Shown: positions 24,425-35,878 of the stretch, piece after piece | Position numbering within the stretch: the first letter of the stretch is position 1 | Layout: each line of letters starts with the position of its first letter | Assembly (NCBI GenBank): GCA_944990035.1 | Contig: CALYLX010000035.1 | Span: forward strand, 248,001-312,000 | Direction: 5' to 3' | Source: Clitopilus passeckerianus | Taxonomy: Eukaryota > Basidiomycota > Agaricomycetes > Agaricales > Entolomataceae | DNA: 64,000 nt | Position numbers and translations under genes: made by a program | The notes under the pieces: generated by a model | Database searches by the model: none | What the model was told of the DNA's origin: nothing | The model's input: only the letters and a program-made list of their open reading frames with translations

Positions 24425-25824
24425 ATGCGTTCTTCAGTTTTCTTCGCCCTTTCAGCCCCTCTTTTGGCCTTGGCCGCTCCCGCTCGTTTCTATGGTAAAC
24501 GTGCTGCAGCTGATGTTCTGGTCTTCAGTGAGTCGCTATGGACTTTGCGATCTTCGGCGCATGCCTGACGACCTTTCTTCCTTTAGAATTTGCCGACGTA
24601 CTGGAACAGCTTGAGTCGAACTTCTACCAGCAAGCTCTTGCCAAGTTCAAAGATGCGGATTTCCAGGCTGCTGGCTACACCTCCAGTCAGATCCCCATCG
24701 AGCAGTTCAAGAGCATTGCATCCGATGAGGCAGCTCACTCGACCGTTCTCCAGTCTGCCCTCAAAGCAGCTGGTGAGGCCCCAATTACTGGTTGCCAGTT
24801 CAACTTCGACTCCGTGCTGAAGGATGTCACCACGATGGCTGCTGTCGCACGTGTCGTCGAGAATGTCGGTGTCGGTGCCTATCTTGGTGGTGCGACCCTC
24901 CTGACCGACCCCGTCCTCTTGGCTGCGGCTGGCTCCATCCTCACTGTCGAGGCTCGCCACCAGACCATCCTCAACATGCTTTCCAGCACTGGTACCGCCA
25001 TCCCAGCCGCCTTCGATCTGGCTTTAACCCCGAGCGAAGTCCTTGCATTGGCTGGGCCTTTCATCAGCGGATGTGACACCGGAATTCCCTCTAACACCCC
25101 CTTGACCATCACCAACACTGGCACCGTTGCTCCTGGTACCCTCCTCACTTTTGAGGCTGCCTCTATGAATGGTACCATCCCCAACGACGTAAGTAGTGTA
25201 ACTCTAAATGTTCCAGTATCGAAATTGACTTTTTCGCAGAAACTGTTCTGCCAAATGATGGTCGGGGGCCAACCCATGTCCCTCCCTCTTCCTCTCAGCC
25301 AGTGTGTTGTTCCCGAAGGCATCAACGGTCCCGTCGCCGTCTTCGTCACCTCTGACGGCCAGCCCCTCCTTAACGACGTCAAGGACCGTGCCACCAGCCA
25401 ACTCGTCGCCGGACCCGCCCTCGCCTTCATTGACACCCAGCCCCAGATGCTCGGACAGCTCCTCCGCACTGGTGGTGCCGTTAACGGTGGTGTGAACAAT
25501 GGTTCCTCCAACCCTTCCTCCACCTCTACTGCCACCATCTCACCCGCTGAGGCATCCGCTATCGTCTCAAGTGCAAGCGGCGCTAGCGCACCTGCACCCA
25601 CTGGCGCTAACGGTGCCTCTGCTCCTCCCTCTGGATCTGGCACCGGTGTCCATGTCAACTCCTCCGATGGATCTTCCAGCGCTGCTGCCCCTGCCCCATC
25701 AGGCGCCGCCACTCCCGCGAACGGTGCTTCGTCTTCCCAACCGTCGAACGGTGGCAAGCCGAACCTGTTCACTGGCAAGTCCTCTGACGGCCACATCACC
25801 GTCAACGGATGGAAGAACTCGTAA
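24425..25824 (+). CDS. Rds1-like secreted protein with ferritin-like domain
   Basis: Three exons, 24425-24527, 24587-25188, 25240-25824, 429 aa. Signal peptide MRSSVFFALSAPLLALAAPA, then a ferritin-like helical domain: FADVLEQLESNFYQQAL, IASDEAAHSTVLQSAL, VVENVGVGAYLGGA and ILTVEARHQTILNML. The Glu and His residues are placed as in the Ferritin_2 / stress-response Rds1 family. The second half is a Ser/Ala/Pro-rich, probably O-glycosylated tail ending ITVNGWKNS. The second intron (25189-25239, GTAAGT...GCAG) is 51 bases with no stop, so it can be mistaken for coding sequence. An AATAAA-like signal (TTAATAAAAC) lies about 110 bases after the stop. Metal binding has not been shown for most Rds1 proteins. 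Confidence 0.88.
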
Positions 25825-26431
25825 AAGGTTGATCCCAGAGATCGGAAGCTTAGATGTTTGGACTGTTTCTCGCCGTTGATGACCATACCCCTTTACTATT
25901 ACGCTTATCTGCGCCACGGACAATTGATTTGGGCTGTTAATAAAACTGCTGAACCTTGCATCAGGCAGTGAATCGATACCTGCATTTTCACTTATTCCTT
26001 TCGTTCATGTTCCCTTCGACATATTTTGCACATCAATCCTGGGGAGGGATGCTGATTTTCTCGATTGTATGTAATACTAGATTGACTGTCTAGAATACTG
26101 AATCAGTACGCTTTGGGAGACGCAATGGCGTTGGTTCCATACCTAAGAACTACAGCTTGACTTTGGACAGTAGGAAAACATCAGTCGTTTGTCGAGGCGA
26201 TATTGTTAAGCTCAAGGTTGGCGTGTTGGCGGCCAGCAGCGGAATAGGACAGAAGGCTGCGTTGAGATGATAAATGGAAAATTTGGGGGACGCGGCTGGA
26301 TTACCCTCCGATCCCAAACCCCCTCATGGAACCTCGATCGACTTAAACCCCAAACAGTGGTAAATTGTCGAAATATTCACAAGTATTACATGGCTGCAAA
26401 TGAAGGCATTCGGACCGGTATGAAACACACT
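25825..26431. other. Convergent intergenic region
   Basis: The 3' flanks of the Rds1-like gene and of the minus-strand MYND gene meet here. A probable polyadenylation signal (AATAAA within TTAATAAAAC) is near 25938. No gene seen. Confidence 0.4.
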
Positions 26432-27868
26432 CTATTCGAAACCCTCCATGAAACCAGAATCTACTGTAGGCTGGGAACTGGACATCCACCGTTTGGTCCA
26501 TTTGTACGGATCAACAGACTCCTGCAACAACGAAAATTCAACGCTGGTGTCGTCAAAACCAGATGAAGGTAGCGTAGGCCATCGCCTCCAGCTTTCATTG
26601 TGAAAGATTTGGGCCATTGTCGTTGCGTGTTCGTTGCATAACATCATTGTCAGGAGCAACTCCTCCTCTGCGATTTCCCGCTCCCCTACCCTTTCCATGA
26701 ATTCCCGCATCACTCGTTCTGCTTCATTGTCGTCGACATCCTTCGCCTCGGCCATAATTCCCGAGAAAAGGTTAGAGTCGCGTAAGATGGAGAATTGACG
26801 CTTGGTTGTGCGGAACTTCTTGTCCAGAGATGTCATTGCCTTGTTGGAACCAGGAAAATAAGCGGGGACTCCCAGACGCTGAGCGTCATAAGACAAATCA
26901 GATACGTCGTCGCGGTACTTGTCTGCGTACACAGCAAGGCTACAGTCCCAAGGAAATAGGCCGCAATCGAGAATGAATGTTTCGCCTTTGATAGTGGAAA
27001 AATAAAACCAGTAGTGATCGTCTGGATCTTGTCCTCCCAGAATAGCACCAGTGCTAGGCTGGACAAATGTTAGGCGGAGGTGTGGTAGAATCGAGACCCT
27101 GCCTTTTGCTATGCCAAAGTCAGAAATGGGTAGATCGTTGTAATGGAGCCGTATGCGGCGCTTGTAGCGAAGGCGTTGGGATGGGTGGTTTTTAACCGGA
27201 TGGTCGGGAATATAGTTGTTCGAGGTATACATCGCTCCGACGAGAGCATAACAAGCTGCGATGATCTTCGGAATGAGCCAGCCTTGACGCGCAATTCGGC
27301 GCTTCAAGCGCACTCTGTGGTCTCTACGTGCGCCAGGCCACCACCTTGGGGTACCAACTTCGGGATGTGTCACTTCATCCGAAAAAACCACTCTTTTAGC
27401 AATGCTACCGTCTGGAAACCTTCTAGCCAAGGTTTCTGATGTTGGCCCTTCGAGAAGTTTGTAGCAGAGTGGAAGAGCGATAGACCTGCCAGGAAACCAT
27501 GCGCCTTTCTCGCAGAACAGAGCAAGTATAGGATAGAATCTTCTCAGGTCTATCCAGATAGTCTCACCTGAGTTACAATGAGTGGGTTGTTATCGTTGGC
27601 ATTAGCTCACAGCAACAGGCATACACACCACAATAGGCTTTATGGATTGGCCAATCGGTTCTCTGGCAATGAAAGGAACAGTAAATCCTCTGAAGAATAT
27701 GTTTAATGGCTGGAAAAAGTCAAGTAGTCTGTGGCAAATTACCTCTTTGCAAGCTGCACATATTCGTAAGGAGTCCTCACGCCGACAAAGGGAGCAATAA
27801 TCAAGTTTTTCTAGAGGAAGAAAGATAGGAACGGTCGCAGGAACCGCACTATAGTTGCGGCTGTCCAT
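26432..27868 (-). CDS. MYND zinc-finger protein, paralog 1
   Basis: Minus-strand gene starting MDSRNYSAVPATV. The MYND finger is split by an intron: CSLCRREDSLRICAACKE, then IYCSFHCQRTDWPIHKAYC, giving all Cys/His ligands (C-x2-C, C-x2-C, C-x3-C, H-x3-C). A second intron follows the last Cys, and the frame resumes ETIWIDLRRFYPILALFC. The rest (to residue about 420) is a conserved region shared with the two other MYND copies: RRIRLHYNDLPISDFGIAKG, DDHYWFYFSTIKGETFILDC, NESWRRWP. Its function is unknown; MYND fingers usually bind proline-rich partners. This is the only copy of the three without a visible lesion. Confidence 0.82.
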
Positions 27869-28075
27869 TGGGCTAATTTTATAGCTGTTTTTGTACCCTC
27901 ATGGATGAAAGTTGCTGGCCGATAACTTCGAACGAGGGCAAGTCAGAAATTTCAAGGAGGCGGGCTTGGACAAAGGTAGATCAACCTCCGCACAAACAAG
28001 CGCAATCATTGTCAACTGAAATCATAAGTATTCCTGGGATTTTAAACAATCCAATTTTTAGTAAGGAGGAAAACT
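27869..28075. other. Short spacer between MYND paralogs 1 and 2
   Basis: A spacer of about 200 bases between the start of MYND paralog 1 and the end of paralog 2 on the same strand. Nothing recognised. Confidence 0.4.
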
Positions 28076-29558
28076 TTATAGATCCTCATCCCCGTCCTCG
28101 TCATTATCCTTCATCACATCGACCTCTTTCGCCCTCCAGCATTGACACCCTGCAGCCCACTGCTCATAAGTGATGACACCCCTTTTATACCTCCGATTCC
28201 ACTTCACAAGAAATTCTTTGAAGGTCCTCTTGTCTCCTGAAGCCTTCATACGACGGTATATTTTCATGTCGGGGTATTCGTCGAGATTGTGGAAGTCGAT
28301 CTTAGGGTCCTTTGGTCATTTCGCCCAGTTTTCCCGATACAGGAGGCTGTCCAATAGTTTGATGTCTCGGGCAACATACTGTAGGATGAGGTTTGCTTCC
28401 CGATCCGCCAGCGGCATGCCACAGACCATGGATGTCCAGTCTTGAATGGCTTTTGCATCTTCAGCGCGCAGGCCTTGCTCTGAATGGCGGATGGCCTCTG
28501 CTAAGGCTGGGTTACGAAGAGCCGTGAAGCGTTGACTGGTTTCGTATCGGATGGGGCAATTCTTCATGTCCTTCCCCCTGAAAAATCCGGCAACGGGGCA
28601 GGTTTCACTGAAGAGGGTATCACCTTCTTCGGCATAGAAGTCGTTATACACCAGAAAGCCAAGGTAGTATGGGAATAGCGAGCAGTCCAACGTATACTCC
28701 TCCCCGCGAAGCGTTTGGAAATATATCCAATAATGCCTCTGAGGGAATTGAAACTTCATGAGGTCCCCGTTGGGCATTCGATAGACCATCTCAGACCCTT
28801 CGGGAAGGAAAACGGTACCCGTTGCAACGCCGAAATCCGCAATGGGAGAGCCTCGGTAGTGGAGCCTGATGCGCTTCCTGGGCTTTCCGTCAAGCGTTTG
28901 TGATGCTTTAGCAATCGTGGTTGTGTAATTTCTGGCCAGAATGGCAATGACGACGGCTGCAAGATTCATATCGGATGGTTTGTCCCGGAAGATTCGTCGG
29001 AACAGTTTTAGCCTGGTTGCATCTGAGGGTGCCGTAGGCCACCAAGCATGAGTGCCTATGTCCCTCTTGTTGGCGAGCTCCTTGCCTAGGACAACCACCT
29101 TAGCAGAGGAACCGTCGGGGAAGCGAAATGGTGGATCGGTGTCCGGGTCATTCAGGATCGTGTGTACAAGGCCAGGATGCTCGCCTGTAAGAACATCAGG
29201 TGTATTGTTCTTTAGGTCGGCCAGAAACGCGAGGAAGGGGTAAAAACTGTTAAGATCCAGCCTGACGTTTTGGCCTGGCGGAACAAGAGTCAGCTACGAC
29301 ACAGGATGAGCCGAATACAATTCACGCACCAGCACCTCCGCAAATAACCTTATGGCGCTTCCAATCCTCCCTTTGACAGGCTGACGAGCAATATATCTCC
29401 TAAAGCAGGCCGTTAGCAAGGGAGCTCACGGAAGATGGAGGAGCCACCTCTCCACAGGCAGAGCAGAGCATCAAGTTCGTTGTCAGCTTGCAGACGGAGC
29501 ACTTGTCGAGTCTCTCCAAAGGCGGGTATACAAATCGGTAGCAGGGAATTTCAGGCAT
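28076..29558 (-). pseudogene. MYND zinc-finger protein, paralog 2, with premature stop
   Basis: Starts MPEIPCYRFVYPPLERLD at 29558. The MYND finger is complete across an intron (CSVCKLTTNLMLCSACGE, then IYCSSACQREDWKRHKVIC). The body is conserved with paralogs 1 and 3 (RIRLHYRGSPIADFGVATG, QRHYWIYFQTLRGEEYTLDC, LLYRENWAK). At 28316-28318 a TGA replaces the Trp codon of the motif ENWA-x-WP. The same frame then continues 80 codons with conserved sequence (PKDPKIDFHNLDEYPDM, FLVKWNRRYKRGVITYEQW) to a natural stop at 28076. The protein either loses a conserved C-terminus or the gene is a recent pseudogene. The rest of the frame is intact, so the mutation is young. Confidence 0.75.
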
Positions 29559-29992
29559 TGGGAAGTTGAGTTATGGGGACTCAGTAACGATAGCCCGATA
29601 GCCTCATGGATGCTTTGGCGTGGGGAAGTCTGACCACCAGTTCCGTTGACCCTTGCATTAGGTCAGGTTACCACCTCAGAACTCAGAGCGGAAGCGAAAC
29701 GACCAAAAACGACGCCACTGACGCACAAAGGCGGTCCAATCCTTTCCTAACGCCCGTAAGTTTAATCGATGAGGATCAATCAACCCCAAGAGCACTCGAT
29801 ACGAACGTTAAACGTTCATGAAAAGAGACAAGCACTGGCAGCCTGTGTCCAAACAGCTTCTGCAGCCTTGCAGTACTGTATTTACTTTGGAGCCCTTAGC
29901 CAAACAGTACTACAATATTCTCGGTCCGAGACTCCGGTCAGCTTCCCTTCCGGTTTCCGACAGAGTCAACACTTTACACAAGTGACTCTTCC
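29559..29992. promoter_or_regulatory. Divergent intergenic region, MYND paralog 2 / AsnRS
   Basis: The 434 bases between head-to-head starts at 29558 (-) and 29993 (+) must hold both promoters. No specific motif was recognised. Confidence 0.35.
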
Positions 29993-31763
29993 ATGCTCTT
30001 CCGACGGCTGGCTTCAACGCTGGAGAATGCCTCGCCTCGAACCTTCCAGACGTCTCCGACCATAAAAAGGCTCTTAGAATGCTCGACTGTCGATGAAAAG
30101 GTGACCGTGTCTGGGTGGATAAAGAGTATACGGAAACAGAAGAACGTGACATTCGCGGTCATCTCAGATGGAAGCTCTACCAAAGGCTTGCAGGCGGTAT
30201 TTATTGGAGGCGGGCAACATTTCAGAGAGTATGTCTTGTTACTCGTGGTCTGAGCTGAGAAATGGTGGGCTCACGCGAGAATGGATTCCAGCCTCACGAA
30301 CGGAGCAGCTGTCAAGCTGACGGGGAACTTGGTCAAATCCCCAGGAGCTGGGCAGCACAAAGAGCTCCTTGTTCAAATTGCAAAAGAAGACGCTGTCAAG
30401 ACTGAGAAGCATGGTTCTGTGCAGCTTTTGGGTGCTTGCGATCCGGAGGTGAGTCAAGTCTGCTCCTCTGCTGAGCTTCGTCAACCACATGTTGATATGT
30501 GAAGCACAATGATTTTGAATCATTTCGAGCTGATTCCTTTTTGTTTTCTTTGACGTTACCAGACATATCCAATACAGAAACAGGCTCTTTCAACGGAATA
30601 CCTGCGCGACAATGCACATCTACGAGCAAGAACAGATCATATAGCATCCATGATTCGCCTACGGCACCAGTTGAAACGGAGTATTGACGACTTCTTCGAC
30701 GTAGGGTTCTTCTTTAACCTTTACATTTATTCAAACCTGACGCGCTGTTGGTCAGAACCAAGGCTTCTTTTATACCCACACCCCAATTCTAACGGGCAGT
30801 GACGCTGAAGGCGCTGGTGAAGCCTTCAAAATTTCCGAAATTGCCTCCTTCCACCCCGCCGCCCCATCCTCACACCCACACGGCACATCCCCAGTCTCCG
30901 AGAAAGTCGCTTCAGAATTCTTCGGGCGCTCCGCTTACTTGACGGTCTCCCACCAACTTCACCTCGAATCCATAGCTACGGCTCTCTCGAGGGTGTATAC
31001 CATCTCGCCGTGCTTTAGAGCAGAACCAAGTCTGACAGGACGGCATTTGGCGGAATTCTGGATGCTCGAGGCGGAGTGGGCGTTTGGGAATCACGAGAGG
31101 ACGGATGTAGGGAATGTGGAGCAGGTGTGTGAGCTCGTGGAGGGGTGTTTGAGGAGTGTTGTAGGGAAGGCGATTCAGGAGGGGAAGGAGATGGATACGC
31201 TTTGGAAGGGCGCCACGGATGAGGGCAGGAGACGGGCTTTGGACGACTCAATTGCATCGAAGGATGCATGGACCAGAATGACGTACACGGAGGCTATCAA
31301 GGAGCTCGAAGCACACCATGCTTCGACTCCCGGCACTTTCCAGTACGAGCCGAAATGGGGGCGCACTCTCCAGAGCGAACACGAGAAATGGCTCGCTGAG
31401 TCCCTCGTGAGAGCACCCGTCTTCATAACCGACTACCCTAAAGCACTCAAGCCATTCTACATGCGGAATAACCCCAGCACCTCACCAAACCGCGAAACCG
31501 TCGCCTGTGTCGATCTCATCGTTCCGCATGTTGGGGAACTTGTGGGTGGAAGCGTCCGTGAGGAGCGTCTGGATCTGGTAGAAAAGGCTCTAGGGCCGGA
31601 TGCGGAGGCGTACCAGTGGTATCTGGACCTACGTCGATTTGGAGGTGCTCCACATGCTGGGTTCGGTATGGGTTTCGAGAGGCTTGTAGGATGGGTTTCT
31701 GGTGTAGAAAATGTTAGAGAGTGCATTCCATTCCCGAGATGGGCGGGTAGGATGTTGTTATAG
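29993..31763 (+). CDS. SLM5: Mitochondrial asparaginyl-tRNA synthetase
   Basis: Class II aminoacyl-tRNA synthetase charging tRNA-Asn, of the organellar type (yeast SLM5). Four exons, 29993-30228, 30292-30448, 30563-30700, 30756-31763, 512 aa. The Arg/Ser-rich start MLFRRLASTLENASPR is a probable mitochondrial targeting sequence. An OB-fold anticodon domain follows (VTVSGWIKSIRKQKNVTFAV). The catalytic domain has motif 1 near QGFFYTHTPILTGSDAEGAG, then YLTVSHQLHLES. Motif 2 is SPCFRAEPS...EFWMLEAEWAF and motif 3 is GGAPHAGFGMGFERLVGW. ITDYPKALKPFYM is the signature that separates AsnRS from AspRS and LysRS. Intact. Confidence 0.92.
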
Positions 31764-32198
31764 ATGTAGGCTAGTGTACTTTATCCTTATAATTATCTCT
31801 TCTAATATCCCCACTCATCAACGACTTCGGTTTTTCCATCCGTGTGGGCAGTGGACTTTGAGGTCAAAATACTGGCGATAATAGGCCTCGAATTTGAATA
31901 AAGTCCTCGCGTCATCAAAAGTAACACATTGAGGTGGCCGAACAATGTAATTTGATCTTGACGACCAGCATGAGACGGAGGCTCTGTTCAGGCTCTGTCG
32001 CTGGGCCAGTGCACTAGGAGACCCTGGCCGTCGACTCCACCTTAGCTTGCGGCAAGCTCAAGCCGTTGCAAACGTGCAGAATTCTACCACGCGGGCTCGG
32101 ATACCGTCGTAGTATATAATGCACCGTGTTTTGAGTGTCTTCCCTCAGCTTCTTCACGACCCTCTACAGGCTTTCCTCTGACGACCCAAATACACGCA
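31764..32198. other. Intergenic region
   Basis: 3' flank of AsnRS and promoter of the CFEM gene. TATATAATG near 32113 is a possible TATA element about 85 bases before the CFEM start. No gene seen. Confidence 0.4.
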
Positions 32199-32616
32199 AT
32201 GCCTTCCACCTCCAACCTCTTCAAATTCTCCGTTCTTTCAGTTCTTCTGAGCCTCGTTGCCGCACAGGACATCCCGAACATCCCGAATCTCCCGGCCTGT
32301 GCTCAAGGTTGTGCTGCGGATGCCTTGAAGGCTTCAGGGTGTGATGCGTATGTCTTGCATAGACATTATAACTCTGAATGGTAAAAATGACCTTCTTCAT
32401 AGATCTGACACCGTCTGCCAGTGCAGCGACACGACTTCGGGAGGCTTGGGATTCGTTAACGGTATCGTCCGATGCTCGGCATTTGCTGGATGCACCTATG
32501 ACGCGAACGCGCCATCGACCTATGATGCTGTTCACGCTTACTGCGACAACGGTATGCCCCATTTTGACGTGGATCGAGCCTCCCGCCTGACTGTTCGACC
32601 AACAGCTCTCAGCTAA
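32199..32616 (+). CDS. Small secreted CFEM-domain protein
   Basis: Three exons, 32199-32347, 32403-32551 and 32606-32616, 102 aa. Signal peptide MPSTSNLFKFSVLSVLLSLV followed by DIPNIPNLPACAQGC. The eight-cysteine CFEM pattern is complete: CAQGC, SGC, VCQC, VRC, AGC and YC. The last exon encodes only the final residues (ALS). Fungal CFEM proteins are secreted or GPI-anchored and act in haem/iron capture, adhesion or host interaction. No GPI signal is visible, so this one is probably soluble. A dispersed repeat starts 185 bases downstream. Confidence 0.85.
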
Positions 32617-32800
32617 AGCCGTTGCTCACCGTAGAGGACTCTGCTGGCAATCCTCACTCATCCTTAACGCATAATGTACTTGATGATGTAGCTACCAGAT
32701 TTCCATCCCGCAAGGAATTTGCCTCCATGATGCACCCTCAATAACGGCTGCGAGCCGGACGACCTCTGAAGAATCCCTGTCAAAACTCGACAAAAAATAT

Positions 32801-33165
32801 GACTTGAGTCTTGAACCTCTTGCTGACGAGCAGCACCTCCCGGGAAACATCGAGGGGACCGTCCACGATGCTCAGATCCAGGTTGCTGTCGAACTCGCCC
32901 TGAGCTGCTCTGGTAGTGCACTACAAGACCCCGACCCTGCTCCCTTCACTTGTCCGCCCCCCTTGCGCGCAGCAAAGGATCTTGAGTTGGGGGACTTCCA
33001 TCAGGGACAGGAGGAATTACGCTCGTCCACACACCCTGCGCAGGGTTGCCGCCAGAACACCGTACCCAGTTTAGGTCCAAGTCGAAGGCCAATGCCAGCC
33101 GCGGGAGACCTGCCTTCTCTTTGGCGTTTTGTTCAGCTCCCAAACGATGGACTAATACAAAACCT
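32801..33165 (+). repeat. Dispersed ~350 bp repeat, copy 1
   Basis: A sequence starting ACTTGAGTCTTGA and running to about 33165 is nearly identical to 37643-38010 and, on the opposite strand, to 45081-44735. It is preceded by an A-rich run (CAAAAAATATG). In this orientation it keeps an open frame (32804-33181) containing LADEQHLPG and LELGDFHQGQEELRS. No transposase, tRNA-like head or clear terminal inverted repeat was found, so it looks like a non-autonomous short interspersed element of unknown class. Confidence 0.75.
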
Positions 33166-33546
33166 GCCTGATTTGACTTAGGGAGTATCCCCAGATGTAC
33201 CTGCGATTTTGTCTCACAGGATCGTTGCAAGACTGTCGTCGTCGTCACCCCAAAACCCGCCAAGATCCGAAAACGCTCGACAAAGAGGTTTCGCTTTTGC
33301 TATACCATCTTCGGTCCACCATTTTCCCACTGTGACGTACTGTACTAGTAATCGTGGCAATGTGCGGGCCATAAAGATGCATAAAGATGCATCTCACTGA
33401 GGAGTCCGTGTAGCTGTTTTGTAATTCGTGCAGGAAAAGATTAGCAATGAGGGTAAATTTCTGAATTCGTATGAAGTTTAATATGGATGGTACACAGGAT
33501 AATAAAACTCCTTAATATACACGGGAAACCCTTGAGAACACCGTAT

Positions 33547-35878
33547 TTAATGAGCGAAGCGGAAGTCTAGTCGTCTATTTCCAATATCCTTCGTCGTGCT
33601 GAGATAATGGGCCTTTTCCTGTTGTGATGAGAGTCAGAACCTGCGAGGGGCTAACCCAATCAATTGGATTTACCTGCGAAGTCATGGCATTCCATTTCTT
33701 ATCCCGTTGCTTATTCTTCCAGACATAGTATGCTTTGATGCTAGGATACATGATGAGAATGTTGAACAAGGTTATGCCGATAAGGACAGCATTTCCACGA
33801 CGATCTGGGGGAAGGACGATAAGCAGACAAGCAGAAGCATTGGACTCAGCGCTATCACTTACATTGCGGAGCGTCATCTTTCCGGTATATCTGGGCTGCA
33901 AAAACGGAGGACGCTTGCACAAACATGTTGTACAATGAAGCGTTGACTGTGCGACTTGCAACGGCGCCAGAGTTACGAGAGCACCATGCAACTTGTATAG
34001 GGTGCGTGTACGGGTATGATAGGAGCCCTGATGCTATCCCCTGAGCAGATTGGAATATGAACGCAAGTCCCTGATGTACAAGTGTTGAACTTACGAAGTA
34101 GACCCATGGACTCGGGTTATCCAATGCACGAAGTGAAATCAAGAATGGGAGAGCCCAAAGGTTCTCTAGACTGGCGACCCAAGTTCGGTCATTTACCGTC
34201 TCTGACAAGAGCGTAATGAGGAACATGGTTATCATTCCGGCGACCTTAGATGGAATTGCGAGCAGATTGGTCTGGAAAGTATTAAACCTGCTGGTACTTT
34301 AGCGCCTGACTGAGCGTACGGGATTACAGAGAACGTACCCAATGTTGCGAAGGGATAGGGTCAAGTACGTCTGCGGGGTGCTAACAGGAATGCCGAACAT
34401 GAGTCCACTGGAAGCATTGTTAGCATCTAAATGCGGTGAAGAGATAATGCGTGCCTACGCGATATATAAAGGCCAAAGATCATAATCGCACACAGCAGTC
34501 CAGAGCCTCTTAATGGTGAGCCCCTCGCGGTTGTGCATGTCTCCTTTGGTGGGATCGTCGCGCAAAATACGGGAAACTGCTATTACTTCCTCTCGCTCGG
34601 TAAACCATCCTTTGGGGCGAAACCATATTTTGGTCTGGGTGGGGGATGGTGGCATTTTGAAGAACGTAGCCACGCCGACCGTGAACGTCAGAAGGCCCCT
34701 AGAAGTAGAAAATATGTTAGATTCGAAGGAATGAGCACAGAGGGAGGGGTCAGACGTACTCCACAAGGAACAACCATCGCCACCCAGCCTTACCGAGGTG
34801 GCCTCTGAGTCGAAGAACACCAAATGCAATGAAGCTGCCGACAATTGTGCAGACATTTGAGGATATCCAGAACAACGCAAGCCGGAATGGTAGCTCGTTT
34901 TTAGTGTAAAAGTCTATATCGGATGGCCATGTTAATGCCATCACATGCTTGTTTGAGAGAATGGAAACCGACGTACATGATAAATAGAGAATAAGGTCGG
35001 GAATGAACCCTCCTTGGATGAATCCAAGTAAGGCACGGCAGGCCAGGAAAGAGCTTCGTCCTGTGAGCCAGAATTGAGCGAGAGTCACAATTGACCACAG
35101 ACACATCTGTATCGGAATCCAACGATCAGGCCCGAGCTGAAGAAGGACTGTCATAAGCTCCATGTCAATGAGACTAGCTGCGTTGACGGACCCTTTTGGA
35201 CACCAGCTGAGAGGGTAACTCGGCGCACAGAAATGAGACACGAAAAACAGTGTTGCCTAGATTAAAGTCTAACGAGAATTCAGAACAATGAACCAGCAAT
35301 GGGAGTACGCATGACTGCTCACCATTAGTCGTCAAACCGAGATCGGGCAGAAAGTTATCCGTGTTGGCTTGCGACAAGTTATTCCGGTCGAGATTCAGGG
35401 CAGAGAAGCTTATGGCAGCTAATGGGGGCGGAGAAGCGCGTTAGCAAGGCGACATCAGAGCGGATATTCACTGACCCCATAACATGACCTTCCAGTCGAT
35501 TTTTCTGACCAAAGCCTAGATCTCATCAAATAGGTATCCTCTGGAGCGAGACACAGCACATACCCTTTCTTCTTTGTAAGTCCAGCGAGCCTTGGGGTCG
35601 AAACGGTGGATGTTCTCGTAATCCGCCTTGGGCCAATAATGTTCCGCAAGGTCGGGGTCGTCGTATACCGAGCGCCTGGTCGCGGTCGCGTCCGAGTCGA
35701 CTTTCTTAGTCCTACCCAGCAGCCACTGAGTGAACTTGAAAGGCTCTGGCTCTGCGTCAACGAGGTCGTCGCTTGCGACAGAGGAGGCCTTGTCATCTAC
35801 TTCTTTTTTCTCATAGATTGAAGAGCCGGGGCTGCAGCGAGGAGTGGCATCCTTCTCTAGCTTCTCCGTAGTGACCAT
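33547..35878 (-). CDS. MFS permease, allantoate permease (Dal5) family
   Basis: Plasma-membrane anion:cation symporter of the major facilitator superfamily, Dal5-like group. The start at 35878 gives [11 protein letters not shown] and a long polar N-terminus, then [14 protein letters not shown]. The first helix region has [21 protein letters not shown] then [10 protein letters not shown], a hallmark of the fungal family. Later come [60 protein letters not shown], and the C-terminal [26 protein letters not shown]...LDFRFAH. About ten exons. The last junction (TCGCAG / GAAAAGGCC) restores a typical tail with stop at 33547. The transported substrate cannot be told from sequence (allantoate, nicotinate, dipeptides and vitamins are all known in the family). 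Confidence 0.85.

Noticed and set aside
24879..25886. 335-codon minus-strand open frame
   Set aside because: Antisense of the Rds1-like gene. Its composition reflects the biased codon use of the sense strand, and it has no domain.
32801..33165. The repeat's open frame as a conserved protein-coding gene
   Set aside because: It is interrupted in copy 3 and absent from the fragment. The similarity is at DNA level, including flanks, so a repeat is the simpler reading.
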